This document shows, piece by piece, positions 52,902-59,819 of a stretch of 64,000 nt of DNA. The position numbers and the translations under genes were made by a program. The notes under the pieces are model-generated. The model searched no databases. It was not told the origin of the DNA and saw only the letters and a program-made list of their open reading frames with translations. Origin of the DNA: Corallococcus macrosporus (GTDB lineage Bacteria; Myxococcota; Myxococcia; Myxococcales; Myxococcaceae); contig NZ_JAFIMU010000010.1 in assembly GCF_017302985.1 (NCBI RefSeq), positions 124,001 through 188,000 on the forward strand, read 5' to 3'. Position 1 is the stretch's first letter. Each line of letters begins with the position of its first letter.

Positions 52902-55109
52902 ATGTATCGGCTCTGCCTGCTGGGATGCGTGTTGCTGCTGGCCGCCTGTGGCGAGAAGGCGCCCGACGAAGGCGCCATCCGTGTGGCCGTGACCTACGGC
53001 TCCTTCAAGCCCGCATGCCTGCGCGTCGAGGCGAAGGACGCGAACGGGCATTCCGAGCGGACGGACATCCTCTCCAGCCAGTTCAAGAACGCTGACAAGC
53101 GAGAGGTCCTGGTCGCGGTGCGCCGCAAGGCGGACTGGGACACCGCGCTGAACGTCACCGTGTCGTCGTACGCGGCGGCCTCGGGGAACGGTTGTGACGG
53201 GCCCTTCGTGGAACGGCACGAGAGCAGTGGTCCCCTTCCCATCGTCGCCAAGAAGTTCACGAACTTCGAAGTGCTCTTGAAAGCGTCGGACGTGGACGGC
53301 GACGGCCATCTGGCGGGTGCCATGTGGGACGAGCCCGAGGACTGCGACGACTCGAAGCCGGATGTGCACCCGGGTGCCGTGGAGTCTTGCGGTGCCACCG
53401 TGGACATCAACTGCAACAAGCTGGTGGGCTGCCAGGAGGCAGGCTGCGGGGGCAAGTCGTGCGACGACAGCAGTGCCTGCACCACGGGAGACCACTGCGA
53501 GGGTTCAGGCCTGGACGCGAAGTGCATGCCTGGTCAGACGAAGACGTGCACGCAGCCCACGGGCATCTGTGATGCGCCCCAGGCATGCAATCCCAACACA
53601 GGTGCATGCGAGGCCCAGGCGGTCCCGACTGGAAAGAGCTGCGACGACGGGAACAATTGCACGGACATGGACGCCTGCGGAGCCGATGGGAAATGCGCAG
53701 GCACCGCTCGCACGTGCGTCTCCAACGGACAATGCGTGCAGAATCAAGGCACTTGCAACCCGATCACCGGAGCCTGTGTCTTCACTCCGCTTCCGAACAC
53801 GACCTCCTGTCAGGACCCGCTGACGTGCACCACCTCGGACCGCTGTGACGGAAGCGGCAACTGCGTGGGCACCCCTGGGACTTGCGCTCCCCCTCCGTGC
53901 TACCGCGTGAAGCAGCAGTGCACGGCCAGCACCGAGTGTGAGTACGAGGTGGACCTCAACGCCGCATGCAGCACGTCCGGTGGCGTCCCCGGCGTGTGCT
54001 CGGCAACGGCCGAGTGCAGCCCCTTCCCCTACCGGCCCTCCAACTTCGACCCGAATGCCGTCGTGGCGGCGGACATCGGGGAGTTGAAGACCAGCGCGAA
54101 CGTGACGTTCAACACCGCCGACCAGACCTGGTCGCCGTCGAGCGCGGTCACGACGCTGGCCAGCCTGCACGTCATGACGATCACCCAGGGTGCCGGAAAT
54201 CCCCCGGCGCTCCTCATCCCGGTGAAGGCCCTGGAATTGAATGGCAGCCTCACCATCACCGGCCCCCTCCCTGTCATCCTGGCCGTCTACGGCGCGGCGA
54301 CCGTGGACCAGTCCATCCTGGCCACCGGCAGCATCTTGAATCCCAACTTGGCCTGCGGCGCGTCCCAGGGCACCGCGGGCACCTTCGGCGGCGATACGGG
54401 CGGCGGGGGTGGCGGAGGCGGCAATACCACCGCGGGCGGGAATGGCGGCAAGGGCTATGACAATGATCAGCCTCAAGGTGGGGCCGGCGTCCTCCGGCCT
54501 TCCGGGCTTGAACCGCTCCTGGGAGGCTGCCCGGGGGGAAATGGTGGAAGCGGGGGACCTTCGTCCGCGGGAGGCAAGGGCGGAGCGGGAGGTGGTGCCA
54601 TCCAGCTCTCCGTCGCTCGCACCCTGACCATTTCGAAAATGGTCTCCGCGAGCGGGAACGGGGGTGAAGGCGGCAAGGCGGGCGGGGGCAAGGGAGCTGG
54701 CGGCGGAGGCGGCGGCAGCGGTGGACGGATCGTTCTGGAAGCCTTGCAGCTGTCGCTGACTTCCGCCGCGCGTATCACCGCAAATGGCGGCGCTGGCGGC
54801 GAGGGAGGTTCCAGCGCCAACAATGCTGGCGAGAATGGCTCCAGCGGCAGCCAGGACACGTCCATTCCCGCGAGTGGCGGAAGCGGCGGAGCCGTGACGG
54901 GAGGAGACGGCGGCGACGGCGGCACAGGCACGGTTGGCCCGGGTAAAGGCATTAGTGGAAGCAGGGATGGTTTCAGCGGCACCGAGGGCGGCGGCGGTGG
55001 TGGTGGTGGCAGTGTGGGCTCCATCCACCTGCGCAGCGTCCAGAGCTGCACCCTGCCCGTCGGTCACGTCATCAGCCCCCCAGCCACGGGCGGCTGCGTG
55101 GCCCCCTGA
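52902..55109 (+). CDS. Cys-rich/Gly-rich surface lipoprotein, paralog 2 of 3
   Basis: This 735-residue paralog has lipobox LLAAC (Cys16). Residues 1-~95 are nearly identical to paralog 1, with only a few substitutions (S/A, T/N). After that the two diverge: the metal-binding motif is DVDGDGHLAG, DCDD, DVHPGAVESC, and the Cys-rich block has its own spacing (GCGGKSCDDSSACTTGDHC). The conserved FPYRPSNFDPNAVVAADIGELKTSANVTF module returns, then a Gly-rich region and a YLRS-like tail (HLRSVQSC). A start at 52902 was chosen because it matches the other copies; an open frame reaching 52764 has no signal peptide. It is transcribed in the same direction and 134 bases after paralog 1. Confidence 0.85.
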   Translation: MYRLCLLGCVLLLAACGEKAPDEGAIRVAVTYGSFKPACLRVEAKDANGHSERTDILSSQFKNADKREVLVAVRRKADWDTALNVTVSSYAAASGNGCDGPFVERHESSGPLPIVAKKFTNFEVLLKASDVDGDGHLAGAMWDEPEDCDDSKPDVHPGAVESCGATVDINCNKLVGCQEAGCGGKSCDDSSACTTGDHCEGSGLDAKCMPGQTKTCTQPTGICDAPQACNPNTGACEAQAVPTGKSCDDGNNCTDMDACGADGKCAGTARTCVSNGQCVQNQGTCNPITGACVFTPLPNTTSCQDPLTCTTSDRCDGSGNCVGTPGTCAPPPCYRVKQQCTASTECEYEVDLNAACSTSGGVPGVCSATAECSPFPYRPSNFDPNAVVAADIGELKTSANVTFNTADQTWSPSSAVTTLASLHVMTITQGAGNPPALLIPVKALELNGSLTITGPLPVILAVYGAATVDQSILATGSILNPNLACGASQGTAGTFGGDTGGGGGGGGNTTAGGNGGKGYDNDQPQGGAGVLRPSGLEPLLGGCPGGNGGSGGPSSAGGKGGAGGGAIQLSVARTLTISKMVSASGNGGEGGKAGGGKGAGGGGGGSGGRIVLEALQLSLTSAARITANGGAGGEGGSSANNAGENGSSGSQDTSIPASGGSGGAVTGGDGGDGGTGTVGPGKGISGSRDGFSGTEGGGGGGGGSVGSIHLRSVQSCTLPVGHVISPPATGGCVAP

Positions 55110-55151
55110 GTTGTCCTTTCCCGTGTAATTCCAGCAAAGAGGGAGGACGAG

Positions 55152-55157
55152 TACAGT
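55152..55157 (+). promoter_or_regulatory. -10 element TACAGT, 8 bases before start (paralog 3)
   Basis: GAG-TACAGT-GCGGCACC-ATG, almost identical to the sequence before paralog 1. A GAGGGAGGA run lies ~25 bases upstream of the ATG, too far for ribosome binding. Confidence 0.5.
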
Positions 55158-55165
55158 GCGGCACC

Positions 55166-57415
55166 ATGCGTCTGATTTGTCTATTGACCTGCGTGGTGCT
55201 GCTGTCCGCCTGTCGGATGAAAGACCCGGCTGAGGGCGTCCTTCGCTTGACGGTGAAGTATCCCTCCTACACGCCCCAGTGTCTCCGCGTGGAGGTAGGC
55301 GACGGTCACAACCAGGTGGGCACCGACCTTCCCTCCAGCCAGGCCAAGGACCCTGACGCGAAGGAGGTCCAGGTCGCGATGGTCCGCAAGCCGGGGTGGG
55401 GGAATCGGCTGAACGTGAAGGTGACCTCGTTCGCAGCCTTCAGCGGCATTCAATGCGCAGGCTCGGTCGTGGAAGCCCACGAGGATCGCGCGTTGGATGC
55501 GCCTCCTGGAAAGTCCATCGACTGGACCGTCACGCTCCAAGGCCAGCAGGCGGCGGACGCGGATGGTGACGGTTTCGTCCCAGGCATGCCCGGAGTGGAG
55601 TCGCCCGACTGTGACGATACCCGCGCGGACGTCCATCCGGGCGCTGAGGAGAAATGCGACACGGCAGTCGACTTTGACTGTGACGGCAGGAAGGCATGCG
55701 CGGATCCGGACTGCTCCGACAAGACGTGTACGGACGGGGACCTGTGCACCCAGGGCAAGCGGTGCGTTGGCGTGGGCGTTATGGCCGAGTGTGGGGGCGG
55801 CGAGCCGAAGTGCAAACAGACCGGGGGCCCGTGTCAGTCGGCCGTGCGGTGCGAGGCCTCCACGGGTGAATGCATTGATGAGACGGTGGACGAGGGAACA
55901 GCCTGTGATCCTGGCGACAAGTGCGTGAACAATGGCCGGTGCACTGCCGACAAGCGGTGCGTGGGTGACGTAAAGACGTGCAACACACCGTTGGACGCCC
56001 AGTGCCAGGAGTCCACGGGAACCTGCAACTCGACCAATGGCCTATGTGCGTACGCCCCCAAGCCGGTCACCACGTCCTGCGTGGATGGCAATGTCTGCAA
56101 CGATTCAGGATTCTGCAATGGCAGCGGTGCATGCAACGGCACGCCCACGCCCTGCCCGCCCAAGGAGTGCAACAGCGTCGCCGGCTGTACGCGCAATGCC
56201 TCCTGCATCTACGCGCCTGATACGGCACAACTCAACCTGCCCTGCAGCGAGGACAACTCGGGAGCCCCACGCGTGTGCCGTGCGGATGGCCAGTGCGTCG
56301 CGTTCCCCTACACACCCGCAAACTTCGATCCGAATGCGATTCCAGGCGGGCAGATTGGTGAACTGAGGACCACCGGGGCGGTGGTGTTCGATACGGACAC
56401 GAGAACTTGGACCCCCTCTGCGGCCGGTCCCAATGTGGAGAATCTCACCATCAGAACCGTTACCCAGGCTGGAGGCGCCCCGGAGGCCCTGCTCATCCCG
56501 GTGAGGGCCCTGGTCCTCGGCGGTGAACTGCGCATCGTGGGCAGCCGCCCGGTCATCCTCGCGGTGTATGGCGATGTGGCGTTGAACCACGACATCCTCG
56601 CTAGCGGGCGCATCGTGAACGGTGCGCCGGTTCCAGGCGCAGGCGGTACTCAGCAGTGCGGGACATCAACTGGAAAGAACGGGACGTTCAGCGGTGGCGA
56701 GGGTGGCGGCGGCGGTGGAGCGGGCGGTGCGACGGCCGGTGCTATTGGCGGCAGGGGCTACGACAACGGTGCCACGCAGGGTGACGCGGGCGCGCAGCAG
56801 GCCTCCGTCATCACGCCGCTCCTCGGAGGATGTGCGGGAGGCAGTGGCGCAGGCATGGGCGGCACGAGCGGTGGGTTGGGCGGCGCCGGAGGTGGCGCAC
56901 TCCAGCTCTCCGTCGCGAGGACCCTGACCCTCGGCAAGGCCCTTTCCGTGAGCGGCAGCGGCGGCTTAGGAGGCCAGGCAACTGTTTCGCCCGCCCAGGC
57001 GGCAGGTGGTGGAGGCGGCGGAAGCGGTGGCCGGATGGTGCTGGAAGCATTCCAGATAAACCTGTCGACTGGTGCGCGACTCACCGCCAATGGCGGTGGG
57101 GGTGGCCAGGGTGGCGGTGCCGGCTCCGGATCTGCGAGCAACGGAGCGAACGGCACGAGTGGCAGCGAGACCAGCGGAAGCAGCGCTAGCGGCGGCACCG
57201 GGGGCAGCACTTCAGGTGGTGCGGGTGGCTCGGGTGGTACATCGAGCAATCCCACCTCGGGTGAGAACGGAACCGCAATCATCTTGGCAGAAGGAGCTGG
57301 CGGTGGTGGCGGTGGTGCCGCAGGCTCCATCTATCTGCGCAGCATCCGGTCATGCGCCGTAAATGCCGCCGCCGTCGTCAGCCCCCCGGCCACGGGTGGC
57401 TGCACTCTCCCCTGA
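55166..57415 (+). CDS. Cys-rich/Gly-rich surface lipoprotein, paralog 3 of 3
   Basis: This 749-residue paralog has lipobox LLSAC (Cys16). The N-terminal domain has diverged (MKDPAEGVLRLTVKYPSYTPQ). From the metal-binding motif onward (DADGDGF, DCDD, DVHPGAEEKCD) it is very close to paralog 1: the Cys-rich block CGGGEPKCKQTGG, TACDPGDKCVNNGRCTADKR and KPVTTSCVDGNVCND matches almost residue for residue. So do the FPYTPANFDPNAIPGGQIGE module and the Gly-rich part with VITPLLGGCAGG. It ends with the shared tail YLRSIRSC. No enzyme motif is present. The transcript probably ends before the palindromic promoter of the next gene, though no terminator was recognised. Confidence 0.85.
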   Translation: MRLICLLTCVVLLSACRMKDPAEGVLRLTVKYPSYTPQCLRVEVGDGHNQVGTDLPSSQAKDPDAKEVQVAMVRKPGWGNRLNVKVTSFAAFSGIQCAGSVVEAHEDRALDAPPGKSIDWTVTLQGQQAADADGDGFVPGMPGVESPDCDDTRADVHPGAEEKCDTAVDFDCDGRKACADPDCSDKTCTDGDLCTQGKRCVGVGVMAECGGGEPKCKQTGGPCQSAVRCEASTGECIDETVDEGTACDPGDKCVNNGRCTADKRCVGDVKTCNTPLDAQCQESTGTCNSTNGLCAYAPKPVTTSCVDGNVCNDSGFCNGSGACNGTPTPCPPKECNSVAGCTRNASCIYAPDTAQLNLPCSEDNSGAPRVCRADGQCVAFPYTPANFDPNAIPGGQIGELRTTGAVVFDTDTRTWTPSAAGPNVENLTIRTVTQAGGAPEALLIPVRALVLGGELRIVGSRPVILAVYGDVALNHDILASGRIVNGAPVPGAGGTQQCGTSTGKNGTFSGGEGGGGGGAGGATAGAIGGRGYDNGATQGDAGAQQASVITPLLGGCAGGSGAGMGGTSGGLGGAGGGALQLSVARTLTLGKALSVSGSGGLGGQATVSPAQAAGGGGGGSGGRMVLEAFQINLSTGARLTANGGGGGQGGGAGSGSASNGANGTSGSETSGSSASGGTGGSTSGGAGGSGGTSSNPTSGENGTAIILAEGAGGGGGGAAGSIYLRSIRSCAVNAAAVVSPPATGGCTLP

Positions 57416-57448
57416 CCCGCCTGGGTAGCAGCCGAGCCAGCAGTCCCT

Positions 57449-57489
57449 GATGTGAAGTTTCACACACTCGATGTGAAACTGTGTAATAT
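57449..57489 (+). promoter_or_regulatory. AT-rich promoter with repeated GATGTGAA half-sites
   Basis: GATGTGAA occurs at 57449-57456 and again at 57470-57477, 21 bases apart (two helical turns). The first is part of the palindrome TGTGAA-GT-TTCACA (57451-57464). TTCACA (57459-57464) can be a -35, 19 bases before the -10 TAATAT (57484-57489). An activator or repressor probably binds here. The region is much richer in A/T than the rest of the window. Confidence 0.55.
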
Positions 57490-57544
57490 CTGTTTCGCCT
57501 GTCGCACGACGCGCGGGCGAAACACATCCAGGGGGATTCACATC

Positions 57545-58126
57545 ATGAATCGCAAGCATGTGCTGCGTTGCAGCGCGGTGGTGGGCTTTGGCTTTTTCGC
57601 GCTGGCGGGCTGTGGGGGCCCGGACGCGGTGATCCAGGAGCCGGAGCTCGGCAACGTCGAGCAGGGCATCAACGTCGCCACCAACGGCAGCTTCGAGAGC
57701 AACGCCATTGCCTCCAACTACGTGGTCCTCAGCGCGGGCAGCACCGCGCTGCCGGGCTGGACCATCACCTCCGGCATCAAGGTGATGCGCAGCCCGTACA
57801 AGACGGCGCAGAACGGGTCGCAGTCCATCGACCTCAACGGCCTGGGCGCGGGCTCGCTGTACCAGGACGTCCCCACCGTCGTCGGCGCCGGCTACACGGT
57901 GACCTTCTACCTGTCCAACAGCCCCGCCTGCGCCACCGTGTCCCGGTCCGCCACCATCAACTACGGCCCGTCCAGCGCCAGCTTCTCCAACGCGTCCGCG
58001 TCGTGGAGCCTGCGCACCTACGTGTTCAACGCCACCAGCACCACGTCCCGCATCCAGCTCACCAGCACCTCCGGCGGCGTCGGCTGTGGCCTCGCCATCG
58101 ACAACCTCCAGGTGAACGGGCCGTGA
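57545..58126 (+). CDS. Small lipoprotein with NGSFE-type (DUF642/choice-of-anchor C) domain
   Basis: This 193-residue protein has signal sequence MNRKHVLRCSAVVGFGFFALAG and lipobox LAGC (Cys23). The single ~150-residue domain begins INVATNGSFESN, includes LPGWTITSG, SIDLNGLGAGSLYQDV and YTVTFYLS, and ends CGLAIDNLQVNG. These are hallmarks of the NGSFE/DUF642-like galactose-binding sandwich domains found in secreted proteins. It probably binds carbohydrate at the surface. The ATG at 57545 follows AGGGGGA; an upstream in-frame ATG at 57452 lies inside the promoter. A perfect 12-bp terminator hairpin follows the stop, so it is monocistronic and likely strongly expressed. Confidence 0.88.
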   Translation: MNRKHVLRCSAVVGFGFFALAGCGGPDAVIQEPELGNVEQGINVATNGSFESNAIASNYVVLSAGSTALPGWTITSGIKVMRSPYKTAQNGSQSIDLNGLGAGSLYQDVPTVVGAGYTVTFYLSNSPACATVSRSATINYGPSSASFSNASASWSLRTYVFNATSTTSRIQLTSTSGGVGCGLAIDNLQVNGP

Positions 58127-58171
58127 TGCACCGCGTCCGCTGATCCAGCGGATCATCCCTGTAGCCCTCCG

Positions 58172-58208
58172 GGCCGCCGCTCCGCTTCTGTGGAGCGGCG
58201 GCCTTTTT
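58172..58208 (+). terminator. Strong Rho-independent terminator
   Basis: The arms GGCCGCCGCTCC (58172-58183) and GGAGCGGCGGCC (58192-58203) form a perfect 12-bp stem with an 8-base loop, followed by TTTTT (58204-58208). It ends the transcript of the small lipoprotein gene and is the clearest terminator in the window. Confidence 0.9.
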
Positions 58209-58211
58209 CCG

Positions 58212-58230
58212 CTGTAGCGCCCTGTAGCGT
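58212..58230 (+). promoter_or_regulatory. Tandem CTGTAGC repeats ending in a TAGCGT -10 element
   Basis: CTGTAGC lies at 58212-58218 and 58222-58228, 10 bases apart, and the second runs into TAGCGT (58225-58230). The layout is the same as at 35178-35196 before the Clp-like gene. A TSS near 58237 would give a ~257-base leader if translation starts at 58494. Confidence 0.45.
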
Positions 58231-58493
58231 CCTTCGTGGGACGTCCGCTGGAGAACCCGGGGGGTAGACGGTTCGGGCCCGACGACACAGATCGCCGATG
58301 CCTTGGATCATCCCCCGCCCCCATCCCACATCCTGCGCTCGTGGAGAGCCCGGCTTGCTGCCGGCTCCGTGCGATCAACGCGGGATCAGCGGACCGGGAG
58401 ACGACCCACGGCATCGGGCGGCGACGTGCGCCCGTAACGGGCACCAGGACACAGGGCCGGACGCTTCACCGCGTCCGGCTGGGAGGCGTGGAC

Positions 58494-59816
58494 GTGGCGG
58501 GTCTGGACTGGGTGCAGGTGGACGTGGGCTTCCCCATGAGCCTCGCGGTGATCGGCGCCGCGCGTTCGCTGGGCATGGAGCGCCGCGCGTTCCTGGGCGC
58601 CATGGTGGAGCTGCAGATCTGGGCCGTGCAGGCCCTGCCCGAAGGCCGCTTCGTGTCCTTCGGACCGTCCGCGGATGCGTCCGGCGGACAGGCGTGGGAC
58701 GCGTCCGCGGACGAAGCCGTCTGGATTGAAGCGCTGGAGTCCGCCGTCCGCTGGACGGGCACCCCCGGCGCCTTCTGGTCCGCCCTGCTCCGCGCCCGCC
58801 TCCTGATCCGTGAAGAGGACGGCGTGCGCCTCACCCTGTGCGACCGCTACGTCGGAGTGCTCGACAAACGGAAGAAGGAGGCCGAGCGCAAGCGACGGGA
58901 ACGGGCGGCCGCCAGGGGCATCGACGTGTCCGCCGGACGTCCTCGGGACACGTCCGGGACGTCCTCGCCCAGAAACAGAAGGGAGAAGGAGAAAAAGAGA
59001 TCTTCATCTGCTGCTGCCGGCCTGGATGAACTGGAAACCCACCGGGACACCGCCGCCACGCTCCCGGCCCATCTGGCCCCCGTGGCGCTGCTCCCGGTCG
59101 AGGACGCACCCACCCCGGACGCGGAGCAGGATCCCATCCAGCTCTCCCTCCCCGGCACGCACCTGGTCCCGGCCACCCCGCCCCGCGAGGACGCCCCCGC
59201 GCCGTCCCCGGACGCGGTCCGTCCCCTGCCCGGCCCCACGCTGACCGCGCGCGCCACGGCCTTCTTCGAATCCTTCCAGGACGCCAGAACGCGGGCCTTC
59301 CGGGGCGTTCCCCGGGAGAAGCCGCCCACCGGCTGGACGGAGTGGTACGCCCAGGCGCTGCGCGCCGTGGACGGCGACGAAGCCCGGCTCCATGCGGCCT
59401 GCCAGGGCTACCTCCAGTCCGACTGGGGCCGTGCCCGCCAGCCCCCCGGGACCGTGGTCGCGTTCTGCTCGCCGCGCGTGTGGACGCGCTACGTCCCGCA
59501 GCTGGAGGACGGACCGGAGACGGACACTGCGGAGTCCGGCCTCCCCGTCACGTCGGAGGCGGCGTCCACGGAAGCAAATCGCGTCTGGAGCGCCTGTCTG
59601 GACGGCGTGCGCGCCCAGGGCAAGCGGTATGCGCTGTCCTGGCTGGGCAAGGCCCGCGCGGTGGGCCTGGAGGACGGACACCTGGTGCTCGCGGCGCCGG
59701 ACGCCTATTTCCGCCAGTGGGTGGAGGAGCAGTACGGCTCGCTGATGGAGGCGGAGGCGCGCGGCCTGGGGTTGAAGGGCGTGCGCTGGGCCCGGGCCGC
59801 GCACGAGGTCGCGTAG
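58494..59816 (+). CDS. Replication-initiator-like protein with C-terminal DnaA-N-like domain
   Basis: This 440-residue protein begins VAGLDWVQVDVGFPMSLAVIGAARSLGMERRAFLGAMVEL, which looks like the winged-helix start of phage-type replication or DnaD-like proteins. A strongly basic run (DKRKKEAERKRRERAAARG) and a ~170-residue Pro-rich linker follow, then a small helical domain (PPTGWTEWYAQALRAVDGDEARLH). The last ~75 residues (RVWSACLDGVRAQGKRYALSWLGKARAV, then LVLAAPDAYFRQWVEEQYGSLM) match the DnaA N-terminal domain, which binds DnaB helicase. There is no AAA+ domain. The GTG at 58494 was chosen for GGGAGG seven bases upstream and the onset of high GC3; GTG 58488 or 58236 are alternatives. 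It may load helicase for a mobile element or bind DNA as a regulator. Confidence 0.75.
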   Translation: MAGLDWVQVDVGFPMSLAVIGAARSLGMERRAFLGAMVELQIWAVQALPEGRFVSFGPSADASGGQAWDASADEAVWIEALESAVRWTGTPGAFWSALLRARLLIREEDGVRLTLCDRYVGVLDKRKKEAERKRRERAAARGIDVSAGRPRDTSGTSSPRNRREKEKKRSSSAAAGLDELETHRDTAATLPAHLAPVALLPVEDAPTPDAEQDPIQLSLPGTHLVPATPPREDAPAPSPDAVRPLPGPTLTARATAFFESFQDARTRAFRGVPREKPPTGWTEWYAQALRAVDGDEARLHAACQGYLQSDWGRARQPPGTVVAFCSPRVWTRYVPQLEDGPETDTAESGLPVTSEAASTEANRVWSACLDGVRAQGKRYALSWLGKARAVGLEDGHLVLAAPDAYFRQWVEEQYGSLMEAEARGLGLKGVRWARAAHEVA

Positions 59817-59819
59817 GCC

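Larger units (their letters stand above)
58127..58493. other. Intergenic region between the small lipoprotein and the initiator-like gene
   Basis: This ~370-base stretch holds the terminator at 58172-58208 and the double CTGTAGC promoter-like repeat at 58212-58230. From 58236 a reading frame is open in phase with the next gene, but its codons (AGA, ACA, CGA, GGA, TCA) are unlike the genome's GC3 pattern, so I treat it as a leader rather than coding. No RNA gene was recognised. Confidence 0.5.

Noticed and set aside
58236-58493. N-terminal extension of the initiator-like protein from GTG 58236, directly after a TAGCGT hexamer
   Set aside because: Codon use lacks the GC3 bias (AGA, ACA, CGA, GGA, TCA) and the peptide has no recognisable fold; a GGGAGG ribosome site supports 58494. 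The leaderless alternative remains possible.
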